In this document: positions 24,804-33,360 of the stretch, in pieces
How positions within the stretch are numbered: the first letter of the stretch is position 1
How the letters are laid out: the number at the start of each line of letters is the position of its first letter
Translations under genes and position numbers: made by a program
Assembly (NCBI GenBank): GCA_964535195.1
Contig: CAZHSI010000009.1
Location: 1 to 51,508 of the forward strand
From: UBA9339 sp964535195
GTDB lineage: Bacteria; Pseudomonadota; Gammaproteobacteria; UBA9339
Reading direction: 5' to 3'
DNA length: 51,508 nucleotides
The notes under the pieces: generated by a model
What the model saw: only the letters and a program-made list of their open reading frames with translations
What the model was told of the DNA's origin: nothing
Databases searched by the model: none

Positions 24804-26342
24804 TTATTTAAGATCTAGGTTATAATATAAACCGCAGTTCTTTTTTCTGGTCATGGCGGCGTTGATAATTAGGTCAGCTATAGTTACCAAATTACGTAGC
24901 TCTATAAGATTTTTACTTACTTTGAACTGGCAATAATATTCTTGAACTTCAGCTTGTAGTAGCTTGATACGATTATGGGCTCGTTTTAAGCGTTTATTGG
25001 TGCGGACAATACCAACATAGTTCCACATTAAGCGACGTATTTCTTCCCAGTTGTGAGATACGACTACAGCCTCATCGGAGTCGGTTACTTTCCCTTCGTC
25101 CCATGGTGCTGCAGGGGTGTTGGGTAGTTTTATTTTTGGTAAACATTTTTTTATATCATCACTTGCTGCTCTACCGTAAACTATACATTCTAATAAAGAG
25201 TTACTGGCAATGCGATTGGCGCCATGTAAGCCGGTGCAAGAGGTTTCGCCGATGGCATATAGCCCTGGTAAATTGGTACGACCACGTTTATCAACGACCA
25301 CGCCGCCGCAAGTATAATGTGCGGCTGGAACCACGGGTATCCAATTTTTTGTCATATCTATCCCAAGCTCTAGACAACGTTTATGGATGTTCGGAAAATG
25401 TTCTTTAATAAATTTGGCTGGTTTATGAGTTATATCTAAGTATACGCAATCGATGCCCAAGCGTTTCATTTCAAAATCGATGGCTCTAGTGACGATATCG
25501 CGTGGAGCTAAATCGGCACGTTTATCGAATTTTGGCATAAAATGTTCACCATCTGGTAATACTAATTTACCGCCTTCACCACGCACAGCTTCGCTAATCA
25601 AAAACGATTTGGCATATGGATGATAAAGACATGTAGGGTGGAATTGGTTAAATTCCATATTGGCAATTTTACATCCAGCGCGCCATGCCATGGCAATGCC
25701 ATCGCCACTTGAGCAGTCAGGGTTTGTGGTATAAAGATAAACTTTACTAGCACCACCCGTGGCTAATACCACAAACTTTGCTTGAAAGGTTCTTACTTTG
25801 TTTTTTAAATTATCTAAGGCATAAACCCCGGTACAGCGCCCTTCTTGTTTAATTAAATTAATGGCGGTATGTTCAGTAAAAATATCGACCGGAGCTTTTT
25901 TAACTTTCTTAATTAAGTTTTTCTCAATTTCGGCGCCAGTAGCATCGGCAGCATGTAATATACGGCGATGACTATGTCCTCCTTCACGAGTAAGGTGGAA
26001 ATTGTGGTCGTCGGTAGTGCTGAAAGTTACTCCTTGTTTGATTAACCAATAAATAGCGTCTTTGGCATTAGTTACCACGAACTTCACAACCTCTTGATCG
26101 CACATGCCAGCTCCGGTTTTAATGGTGTCTTTGATGTGCGATTCTAAACTATCTTCATTAGCCATAACGGTGGCAATACCACCTTGTGCGTTCATTGTGC
26201 CATTTTCGTTAATGGCTCCTTTAGCTATTAAGGCGATCTTACAGTGTTTGGCTAAACTTAAGGCTAAGGTCAAACCCGCGGCGCCGCAGCCGATGACCAA
26301 GACGTCATAGGAGTAATGATTTTTCATTTGTAAGTTTGTCAT
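24804..26342 (-). CDS. nadB: L-aspartate oxidase
   Basis: NadB oxidises L-aspartate to iminoaspartate, the first step of NAD synthesis, and can use oxygen or fumarate as acceptor. The 512-residue flavoprotein has the FAD dinucleotide motif VIGCGAAGLTLALSL, the substrate region EGGHSHRRILHAADATG, AHYTCGGVVVDKRGRT, and the FAD-binding end LHGANRIASNSLLECIVYGR. These and the shorter C terminus separate it from SdhA/FrdA. nadA and nadC are not in the window. Starts at 26342 and 26327 are both possible. Confidence 0.93.
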   Translation of the reverse strand: MTNLQMKNHYSYDVLVIGCGAAGLTLALSLAKHCKIALIAKGAINENGTMNAQGGIATVMANEDSLESHIKDTIKTGAGMCDQEVVKFVVTNAKDAIYWLIKQGVTFSTTDDHNFHLTREGGHSHRRILHAADATGAEIEKNLIKKVKKAPVDIFTEHTAINLIKQEGRCTGVYALDNLKNKVRTFQAKFVVLATGGASKVYLYTTNPDCSSGDGIAMAWRAGCKIANMEFNQFHPTCLYHPYAKSFLISEAVRGEGGKLVLPDGEHFMPKFDKRADLAPRDIVTRAIDFEMKRLGIDCVYLDITHKPAKFIKEHFPNIHKRCLELGIDMTKNWIPVVPAAHYTCGGVVVDKRGRTNLPGLYAIGETSCTGLHGANRIASNSLLECIVYGRAASDDIKKCLPKIKLPNTPAAPWDEGKVTDSDEAVVVSHNWEEIRRLMWNYVGIVRTNKRLKRAHNRIKLLQAEVQEYYCQFKVSKNLIELRNLVTIADLIINAAMTRKKNCGLYYNLDLK

Positions 26343-26726
26343 TTAATATTAATCATAAATAAGCGTAATAACACCTAAACTCATTGTTACACAGGGTATA
26401 CCAATCTTAGTTCAAGATGCAAGATTTGTCCTTGATGGATCTATCCCGCTCGTGAGTGGGGGCGCAAAAATTAAAGTAACAAAACCTCAATTTAAAGATC
26501 AGTTTTTAACTTTGCCTGGGGTATGATGAGCCCCAGGTTCGCCTAAGGGGGAGGGCGGCGCCTTTTTTCTTTGGCAATCCCCAATTATAGATTATAAGTA
26601 GTATATATTAGTTAAATTAATATTTGGTATGGTTTCGGGCAGACTTTTGGTTACCCAAAGTTGGACTAATTTGAGTATAGTCTTGTTTCTCCTGGATTGT
26701 TAGATTAGGATGAATGATTATAACTG
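26343..26726. other. Intergenic region between nadB and lepA
   Basis: This 384-base gap between divergent genes contains no credible coding frame. It holds a GC-rich hairpin CCTGGGG/CCCCAGG (26515-26521 with 26531-26537), followed by GGGGGAGGGCGGCGCC and an arm related to family B at 26569-26582. The rest is AT-rich and presumably carries the promoters of both genes; I could not choose clear -35/-10 pairs. Confidence 0.5.
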
Positions 26727-28535
26727 ATGTTGTTTATGAACCAGCAAAAAAACATTCGTAACTTTTGTATTATCGCCCATGTTGATCATGGTAAATCGAC
26801 GCTGGCTGATCGTTTTATTCAGCTTTGTGGTGGTTTATCCTCACGCGAAATGCAAGACCAAGTGCTAGATAGTATGGAAATCGAGCGCGAACGGGGGATT
26901 ACGATTAAAGCACAAAGCGTGACTTTGCAATATATGGCAAAAGATGGGGAGGAATATTGTCTTAATTTTATTGATACCCCTGGGCATGTTGACTTTTCCT
27001 ATGAAGTATCGCGTTCACTTGCTGCTTGTGAGGGAGCGTTATTGTTAGTGGATGCTGCTCAGGGAGTTGAAGCGCAGACTGTCGCGGTTTGTTACATGGC
27101 TGTAGAAAACGGGTTAGAGATTATTCCGGTTATTAATAAGATAGATTTGCCGCAAGCTGATGCAGGGCGAGTGATTCAGGAGATCGAAGAGATTATCGGC
27201 ATTAATGCTACTGATGCGGTAAAAATCAGCGCTAAAAATGGGCTTGGTATTCCAGAGTTGCTTGAGGCGATTATCCATCGTATTCCATCTCCCAAGGGGG
27301 ATCGCAATCAGGCATTGCAGGCTTTAATTATCGACTCTTGGTTTGATAATTATTTAGGGGTGGTGTCATTAGTACGAGTAATGAATGGCGTATTAAGAAC
27401 CCATGAAAAAATTCGCGTGATGTCAACGGGTAAAGATTATGGGGTTGAGATTGTTGGAGTATTTACCCCTAAACGCCAAGTAACTGGTGAGCTAAAGGCG
27501 GGTGAGGTTGGTTATGTGGTTGCTAATATCAAAGATATTTTTGGTGCGCCAGTCGGTGACACGCTTACTCATAGTAACAACCCTGCAAATTCGCCCTTGG
27601 CTGGATTTAAAAAAGCCAAATCTCAAGTTTATGCTGGGCTTTATCCGGTAAATGCTGATGATTTTGAAGGTTTTCGGGAAGCATTGGCTAAATTACGTTT
27701 AAACGATGCAGCTCTAACTTATGAGCCGGAAACTTCGGAAGCGCTGGGTTTTGGTTTTCGTTGTGGTTTTCTTGGAATGTTACACTTAGAAATTGTACAA
27801 GAAAGATTGAAGCGGGAATATAATTTAAGTTTGGTTATTTCTGCGCCTACGGTGGTTTATGAAGTAGTTATGCAAAATCAAGAGATTTTATCTATTTCTA
27901 ATCCAGCCAAGTTACCTGATGTTGGTAGGATTCAAGAGATTCGCGAGCCAATTGTGCGGACTAACATTTTGGCGCCGAAAGAATATTTAGGGAACATTAT
28001 GAAACTTTGTATGGAGCGTCGTGGTAGTCAAATTAATATGGATTTTGTCGGTAACCAAGTTTCCTTAGGGTATTTTTTACCGATGAGTGAAGTAATTTTA
28101 GATTTTTTTGATCGTTTAAAGTCGGTGAGTCGAGGTTACGCTTCCCTTGATTACAGTTTTGATCATTTTGCTGCGGCTGATTTAGTGAAACTTGATATTT
28201 TAATTAATAGTGAAAAAGTAGATGCGTTTACTTCCATTGTGCATCGTGATAAAGCCTATGAGAGGGGGCGTAAATTGGTTGAGGCCATGAAGGAATTAAT
28301 TCCGCAACAGATGTTTGAGGTCGTAATTCAAGCGGCGATTGGTTCTCGTATTATTACCCGCCAAGTAGTAAAAGCACTACGGAAAAATGTGTTAGCAAAA
28401 TGTTATGGTGGTGACGTTACCCGTAAGCGGAAATTACTTGAAAAGCAAAAAGAGGGGAAAAAGAGGATGAAACGCTTGGGTAAGGTCGATATCCCCCAGG
28501 AAGCTTTTGTTTCAATTCTTAAGGTTGGGTATTAG
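26727..28535 (+). CDS. lepA: Elongation factor 4 (LepA) GTPase
   Basis: LepA/EF4 is a ribosome-binding GTPase tied to translation initiation and elongation quality. The 602-residue protein has G1 AHVDHGKST, G2 region with ERGITIKAQ, G3 DTPGHVDF, G4 NKIDLP, G5 SAKNGLG, EF-G-like domains II, III and V (EPIVRTNILAPKEYLGNIM), and the LepA-specific C-terminal domain with YGGDVTRKRKLLEKQKEGK. Starts at 26727 or 26736 (MNQQKNIRNF) are both plausible; neither has a strong ribosome binding site. lepB does not follow, unlike in E. coli. Confidence 0.97.
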   Translation: MLFMNQQKNIRNFCIIAHVDHGKSTLADRFIQLCGGLSSREMQDQVLDSMEIERERGITIKAQSVTLQYMAKDGEEYCLNFIDTPGHVDFSYEVSRSLAACEGALLLVDAAQGVEAQTVAVCYMAVENGLEIIPVINKIDLPQADAGRVIQEIEEIIGINATDAVKISAKNGLGIPELLEAIIHRIPSPKGDRNQALQALIIDSWFDNYLGVVSLVRVMNGVLRTHEKIRVMSTGKDYGVEIVGVFTPKRQVTGELKAGEVGYVVANIKDIFGAPVGDTLTHSNNPANSPLAGFKKAKSQVYAGLYPVNADDFEGFREALAKLRLNDAALTYEPETSEALGFGFRCGFLGMLHLEIVQERLKREYNLSLVISAPTVVYEVVMQNQEILSISNPAKLPDVGRIQEIREPIVRTNILAPKEYLGNIMKLCMERRGSQINMDFVGNQVSLGYFLPMSEVILDFFDRLKSVSRGYASLDYSFDHFAAADLVKLDILINSEKVDAFTSIVHRDKAYERGRKLVEAMKELIPQQMFEVVIQAAIGSRIITRQVVKALRKNVLAKCYGGDVTRKRKLLEKQKEGKKRMKRLGKVDIPQEAFVSILKVGY

Positions 28536-28601
28536 TTTGGTGGTGGTAAGCATTGCCAGCTATTGTGCCAAATGTACCAACGGTGAAGCTTATCAAGCAT
28601 G

Positions 28602-29462
28602 TTAAGTCGAGGTATCAGAGGCGTGGTATGAAGACCTCGCAAGTGGTGAGCTTGTAACATGTTTAAAGCCGAGGTTATAGGCAAGTTTTGCCAACTCAAT
28701 GAATTCTTGCGGTGTCACGTAACGAGTGACGGCGAGGTGTTTTTTGGTTGGTTGCAAGTATTGCCCGAGGGTTAAACTATCAACCTTATAATGTCGTAGC
28801 TTACCTAAAGTTTCTTCTAGTTCTTCTTTGGTTTCACCTAATCCCAACATTAACCCGGATTTTGTTGGTATGTTTGGATAGAGTTCCTTGTGCTTTTTTA
28901 AAAGCTCAAGTGAGGCTTGATAATTAGCTTGTGGTCGTACCAGAGAATAGAGTCGTGGTACTGTTTCCATGTTATGGTTAAAAATATCTGCAAGTGATCG
29001 TCCTAAGATTTTTAAAGCCAGGGACATGTTATAGCGAAAATCAGGGGTTAAAATTTCAATTTTAATTTGTGGTAAGCGACTGCGAATTTCTTTAATGCAG
29101 CTCACAAAATGCATAGCGCCGCCATCAGCTAAATCATCCCGAGTAACTGAGGTTATAACGACATATTTTAGCTGCATTTTTACTATAGTGTCGGCAAGAT
29201 TAGCAGGTTCAAGCGGGTCAAGTGGTAATGGGGCACCACCAGAGCTGACATTGCAAAAACGACAATTGCGCGTACAAATATTACCCATAATCATAAAGGT
29301 TGCAGTACCAGCATTAAAACACTCACCTAGATTTGGGCAAACTGCTTCTTCACATACAGTCGCAAGTTTGTTTTGTCGGAGTAATTTTTTAATTGCCGTA
29401 ATTTCTGGATTGCATGGCCAGATGCTTCGGATCCACGGTGGTTTAGGTGTACGAGTTGACAT
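28602..29462 (-). CDS. lipA: Lipoyl synthase
   Basis: LipA inserts two sulfurs into protein-bound octanoyl chains by radical SAM chemistry. The 286-residue protein has both cluster motifs: auxiliary cluster cysteines 37, 42 and 48 (CEEAVCPNLGEC) and radical SAM cysteines 63, 67 and 70 (CTRNCRFC). It also has VVITSVTRDDLADGGA and the C-terminal SSPLARSSYHA, whose RSSYHA serine ligates the auxiliary cluster. lipB is not adjacent. It faces lepA convergently. Confidence 0.96.
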   Translation of the reverse strand: MSTRTPKPPWIRSIWPCNPEITAIKKLLRQNKLATVCEEAVCPNLGECFNAGTATFMIMGNICTRNCRFCNVSSGGAPLPLDPLEPANLADTIVKMQLKYVVITSVTRDDLADGGAMHFVSCIKEIRSRLPQIKIEILTPDFRYNMSLALKILGRSLADIFNHNMETVPRLYSLVRPQANYQASLELLKKHKELYPNIPTKSGLMLGLGETKEELEETLGKLRHYKVDSLTLGQYLQPTKKHLAVTRYVTPQEFIELAKLAYNLGFKHVTSSPLARSSYHASDTST

Positions 29463-29727
29463 TGGTGCATAGTCTATCAGGAAAATCCTAACTCAAGAAG
29501 TCATCAAGTTAATTCCGCCAATTACCTTATAGGCAGTTGTCGCTGGCTATGATTAGCGGTGTGGCGAATTTAATAATAGGTTTTGTCTGTACACATTATT
29601 CTAGACTAAATTTAGCAAGAGTTTTATTAGGGTTATAGGAGTGTTCCTGCCAAAGATGGTGTACTTAGGTGAGTGTCATGCTGCATGTACAAGATGCTCG
29701 TAGAAAAGTAGGTGCCTGATATCCTTA

Positions 29728-29901
29728 TTACTTGAATAGATTGCAAACCTCTTGGCAAATAGGGATTCCTGGACGAGGAGTGAGTACCGCGCACGTTACT
29801 TTACATATTTTTTTCTTTAGGTTTTTTACCGAAAATTTTTTACCACCAGATACTAGGAGGATTTCGGTTTTGTTAAGTTCTACTATTTTATGGTTGTGCA
29901 T
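29728..29901 (-). CDS. Small cysteine-rich peptide with double-glycine leader (putative bacteriocin-like)
   Basis: The 57-residue frame is not recognisable as a known gene but has striking features. Residues 1-20 fit the double-glycine leader consensus of peptides exported and cut by C39-peptidase ABC transporters: Leu at -12, Glu -8, Ile -7, Val -4, Gly -2 and Gly -1 (ELNKTEILLVSGG). The predicted core of 37 residues begins KKFSVKN, is strongly basic (about +8), and has cysteines in a C-x3-C-x11-C-x3-C pattern (CKVTC and CQEVC), like helical hairpin peptides. The ATG at 29901 has only a weak GAG upstream. It lies about 150 bases behind tRNA-Arg(TCG) on the same strand. No transporter, immunity or modification gene is in the window. 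The remaining 265 bases to lipA show nothing coding. Confidence 0.5.
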   Translation of the reverse strand: MHNHKIVELNKTEILLVSGGKKFSVKNLKKKICKVTCAVLTPRPGIPICQEVCNLFK

Positions 29902-30054
29902 AAGCTCATTTTAGATATTTCTCCGAACGTGGCAATACCGTGATTTTCCGCTAGAATGGCGATCTATTTATCTGAAATGTTTACCTGATGGTTTTTGTGG
30001 TTGTTTTTAAATGCGTGTTGAGTACTCCGTAAGTTTCCTCAAGTTATTCAGAAC

Positions 30055-30131
30055 TGGTGCGCCCGGAGGGACTCGAACCCCCGACACCCTGGTTCGAAGC
30101 CAGGTACTCTATCCAACTGAGCTACGGACGC
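30055..30131 (-). tRNA. tRNA-Arg (anticodon TCG)
   Basis: Read on the minus strand, the 77-base sequence folds as a tRNA. The acceptor GCGTCCG pairs with CGGGCGC (one G-U), the anticodon stem CCTGG/CCAGG carries the loop CTTCGAA, and the T loop is GGTTCGAGTCC. The CCA end is encoded (30055-30057). The anticodon TCG reads CGA and, by wobble, other CGN codons. Confidence 0.95.
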
Positions 30132-30527
30132 AAGCATAATATCGTTCTATGTTCACTACCAAAATCCCTCATATGCTTTGCTGGATCTTTGCTTACGTAA
30201 GGACTGCGCCCTTCGGACTTGTGTTTATGGGCGTGGCTTTGATAGCCGTGGTTCACATCATAGTCGCTTGATTATCTTAAATCAACAAGAGACAAAGTTA
30301 AAATGCTTCAAAAGGACCAGAGGCTCAGAAAAAAAGCAGGTGAACTTTTTTGCCGAGAGTTCTCTTGAAACGCTTGAAGATTATTTGAATGTTGCTTTAA
30401 TTTTCTAGTATGGTGATACTTCCAACCACTACTATTATCAAGTGTCCCTTACAGCTTGTTCGAATTACCTTTCTGTTTTTATCTCCTAGTTTTTGTTGTT
30501 TCAAGTATAGCTACTATACTAGCTTAT
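30132..30527. other. Intergenic region between tRNA-Arg(TCG) and uhpT
   Basis: The roughly 400-base gap has no convincing gene; a 76-codon plus-strand frame starts with TTG and has no ribosome binding site or recognisable protein. A 54-base stretch at 30236-30289 matches 38 of 54 positions, without gaps, to the sequence just upstream of the second Arg tRNA (51359-51412), including 13 identical bases ATCATAGTCGCTT. It may be the remnant of another tRNA copy or its leader. The uhpT transcript end must also lie here. Confidence 0.4.
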
Positions 30528-31940
30528 CTAAGAAATCACGTTGTTACAATTGTTCCGACACTGGTTAATACGAATTTCTTCACCATAGGCGGTAATGCCT
30601 AGCAAAACTATGGCCAGAGCTACAGCATAATAAAAAATCTCGAAAGTATCGTGCCAACCATGCAGGGTATGCCCTAAAAATGTTAATCCTGTTGAACTAG
30701 GATCAGCAATAATTGCTAAACCAATTTTAGCCATCGAATCTCCGAACAGATAACCGAAGGTACCGGTAGTGCCGTTGGTAACGGCTACTGCTTTTTTGGG
30801 AACAAAACAAACCACTGAGACGCCGATCAATAGTTGGGGGCCAAAAATTAATGAACCTAATAGGATAAGACATAGATTAACTTCTAGTGGCGTATGACTA
30901 TGCCGATATAATAAAATTGCAATCGCAGTAATTAACAAACAAAATACTCCAACTAAAGCTCGTCTGCCACCTAATATATCTGAAATGTAGCCCCAAATTA
31001 AAGAAGCAATTAATGCGCCGATCTCAAAATAAAAAATAGTATTAACTTGTTGCACTGGGGTAAAGCCAAGAACTTCTTTGGTATATAAGGGCGCCCAATT
31101 ATCAATGCCAATCCTTATAATGTAAATAAAAATATTAGCAACACACAAAAACCATACCCATTTATTACTTATTACATAGGTGATAAAAATCTGCCATTTA
31201 CTCAAATTATTGGTTGCGAGATCTTCTTGGTTGATTGGTTCGTCAAATAAAGTTTCTGCTGGTTCCATGCCCATTTCTTCTGGGGAGTTGTGGCCGATAA
31301 ATAAGGTTACGCCCCCGATGATCAGAGCAATAATTGCTGGAAATATAAACATCCCGGAAACATGGCCGCTAAAGAATGTATTAGCTCCCCATAGAGCGAT
31401 AATCCCTGCTATTGCTCCGCCAATGTTGTGGGAAGTGTTCCATGCTCCTAGCCATCTGCCTCTTTGTGATCTTGGGGTCCACATGACGATCGTAGCATAG
31501 CTTAGTGGGCCACCTACCGATTGAAACAAGCCATTCAGTCCCCAGAACACCAACAAAAAACCTAGTGGATGAACTTCTGTGGATAACATGATTCCCATAA
31601 CCATCGTCACTAGAGAAGCTAAAATTAGTAAACCAGAAATAATGCGTTTAGTGTTTTTGCCATCCGCCAGGTAACCCAAAAGAGTTTTACCTATGCCGTA
31701 AGTAATAGAAAACGCTAGTCCTATCTGTCCTAGTTGCATAGTGGTGAAACCCAGTTGGTCTTTCATCATCCCAGAACTAGCTTTAAAATTGTTTCGTATG
31801 AAATACATTGCCATGTAAGTAACAAGTACTACACTAAAAGTTTTAAGAAAGTTGGCTAACCATATTTTTCGTTGTTCAGTAATTGATAAGTTGAGCTTAG
31901 GTGCTAAATTGACAGAAAAAAATTGTAATATTGACCACAT
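30528..31940 (-). CDS. uhpT: Hexose-phosphate:phosphate antiporter (UhpT-like, OPA family)
   Basis: The 470-residue twelve-helix transporter exchanges sugar phosphates for inorganic phosphate. It follows E. coli UhpT along its whole length: MYFIRNNF, FSITYGIGKTLLGYLADGKNTK, FQSVGGPLSYATI, WTPRSQRG, WNTSHNIGGA, HVSGMFIFPAIIALI, KWQIFITYV, ANIFIYIIRIGIDNWAP, and FGPQLLIGV.VCFVPKKA. The conserved arginines in MYFIRNN and IIRIGIDNW fit those that bind phosphate in this family. The regulators uhpABC are not adjacent. The start has AAGGAG upstream. It lies 51 bases behind glyA. Free sugar phosphates are mainly found in host cytosol, hence the suggestion of a host-associated life. Confidence 0.9.
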   Translation of the reverse strand: MWSILQFFSVNLAPKLNLSITEQRKIWLANFLKTFSVVLVTYMAMYFIRNNFKASSGMMKDQLGFTTMQLGQIGLAFSITYGIGKTLLGYLADGKNTKRIISGLLILASLVTMVMGIMLSTEVHPLGFLLVFWGLNGLFQSVGGPLSYATIVMWTPRSQRGRWLGAWNTSHNIGGAIAGIIALWGANTFFSGHVSGMFIFPAIIALIIGGVTLFIGHNSPEEMGMEPAETLFDEPINQEDLATNNLSKWQIFITYVISNKWVWFLCVANIFIYIIRIGIDNWAPLYTKEVLGFTPVQQVNTIFYFEIGALIASLIWGYISDILGGRRALVGVFCLLITAIAILLYRHSHTPLEVNLCLILLGSLIFGPQLLIGVSVVCFVPKKAVAVTNGTTGTFGYLFGDSMAKIGLAIIADPSSTGLTFLGHTLHGWHDTFEIFYYAVALAIVLLGITAYGEEIRINQCRNNCNNVIS

Positions 31941-31991
31941 AATACGTTCTCCTTTTCTTTATTCTTTTTTATTACTAGAGGCTTATGGTTT

Positions 31992-33248
31992 TTATGGTTC
32001 ATAAACCGGGAATTTTGCGCACAAGTCTAGAACTTCGGTTTTGATTTTAGTAATGGTGTTTTGATTATTGATGTCGTCCAAAATATCGCATACCCACGTG
32101 GCTATTTGTTCGGCTTCGGTCTCTTTGAAGCCACGAGTAGTGATTGCTGGCGTACCTATGCGTAGTCCGCTTGTCACAGTTGGTGGGCGAGGATCGTTTG
32201 GTACCGAATTTTTGTTAGTGGTAATATTAGCTTTAGCTAAGGCTTCTAATGCATCTTTGCCTGTAATATCTTTATTAATTAGACTCAACAAAAATAAGTG
32301 GTTATCAGTACCGCCAGAAATAACATCATAGCCTCTTTGCATAACTATGTTAGCCATGGCTTTGGCATTTTTCAGTACTTGTTCTTGGTAGGCTTTAAAT
32401 TCTGGTTGCAACGCTTCTTTAAATGCTACGGCTTTTGCTGCGATTACCTGACAAAATGGTCCTCCTTGTTGCCCTGGAAATACTGAGGCGTTTAATTTTT
32501 TTTCTAAGTCAGGATTAGCTTTTGCTAAGATTAAACCAGCGCGGGGTCCACGTAAGGTTTTATGCGTAGTAGACGTCGTGATGTCGGCAATTTTTACTGG
32601 ACTTGGATATAAACCAACGGCAATTAAACCAGCAACATGCGAGATGTCAGAAAGCAAATAGGCTCCTACTTCATCAGCAATCTTTCTAAATCTTTCCCAA
32701 TCTATCGTGCGTGAATATGCAGAAAAGCCCGTCATAATAACTTTAGGCTGGTGAGAACGTGCTAGTTTTTCTGCGGCTGCATAGTCGATTTCTCCAGTTT
32801 TTGGGTCTAGACCATAAGCAACGGCATTAAAAATTTTTCCTGAGAAATTTACTTTAGAACCGTGAGTTAAATGGCCACCAGCTGATAAATCCATGCCCAT
32901 AATTGGGTCTCCTGGAGCGATACAAGCAAAATAGGCTGCGGCATTTGCTTGGGAACCGGAATGGGGTTGCACATTAGCAAAGTCAGCATTAAATAATTGT
33001 TTGGCACGTGCTATCGCTAAATTTTCAATTATGTCTACATAGTCACAACCGCCATAATAACGTTTACCCGGATAACCTTCGGCATACTTATTGTTTAACA
33101 CTGATCCTTGAGCTGCTAACACTCTGGGGCTGGCATAATTTTCGGAGGCAATTAGTTCAATATGTTCTTCTTGGCGTTTTGCTTCTTTTTGCATTGCTTC
33201 CCCAACCTCTTGGTCAAAGCCAACGATGGTGGGTGTGTTTTTAAACAT
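31992..33248 (-). CDS. glyA: Serine hydroxymethyltransferase
   Basis: GlyA converts serine and tetrahydrofolate to glycine and methylene-tetrahydrofolate. The 418-residue PLP enzyme has HIELIASENYAS, NKYAEGYPGKRYYGGC, the lysine loop TTSTTHKTLRGPR, and VSGGTDNHLFLL, and its length equals E. coli GlyA (417). It provides the one-carbon unit that ThyX uses, and glycine shared with kbl-tdh. It precedes uhpT on the same strand. Confidence 0.97.
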   Translation of the reverse strand: MFKNTPTIVGFDQEVGEAMQKEAKRQEEHIELIASENYASPRVLAAQGSVLNNKYAEGYPGKRYYGGCDYVDIIENLAIARAKQLFNADFANVQPHSGSQANAAAYFACIAPGDPIMGMDLSAGGHLTHGSKVNFSGKIFNAVAYGLDPKTGEIDYAAAEKLARSHQPKVIMTGFSAYSRTIDWERFRKIADEVGAYLLSDISHVAGLIAVGLYPSPVKIADITTSTTHKTLRGPRAGLILAKANPDLEKKLNASVFPGQQGGPFCQVIAAKAVAFKEALQPEFKAYQEQVLKNAKAMANIVMQRGYDVISGGTDNHLFLLSLINKDITGKDALEALAKANITTNKNSVPNDPRPPTVTSGLRIGTPAITTRGFKETEAEQIATWVCDILDDINNQNTITKIKTEVLDLCAKFPVYEP

Positions 33249-33360
33249 CTTCTTTCTCCATAAGGTTAAATTGTGTAACTAGGCAACAATTGATGCACTA
33301 TTATAGTAACCGTAACTTTTATTGTATACATACTTGCAAACTAAATCGATACCATTTCTC

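Noticed and set aside
24804..26342. Possible succinate dehydrogenase or fumarate reductase flavoprotein instead of NadB
   Set aside because: The motifs around EGGHSHRRI and LHGANRIASNSLLE, the length, and the lack of sdhB/C/D partners favour L-aspartate oxidase.
30178..30408. Plus-strand frame of 76 codons beside tRNA-Arg(TCG)
   Set aside because: The start is a TTG without ribosome binding site, the product has no recognisable motif, and part of it overlaps the non-coding tRNA-leader similarity.
29463..30527. Genomic island or integrated element at tRNA-Arg(TCG)
   Set aside because: There is a small peptide gene and a repeat near the tRNA, but no integrase, no clear direct repeat of the tRNA 3' end and no change in composition that I can see by eye.
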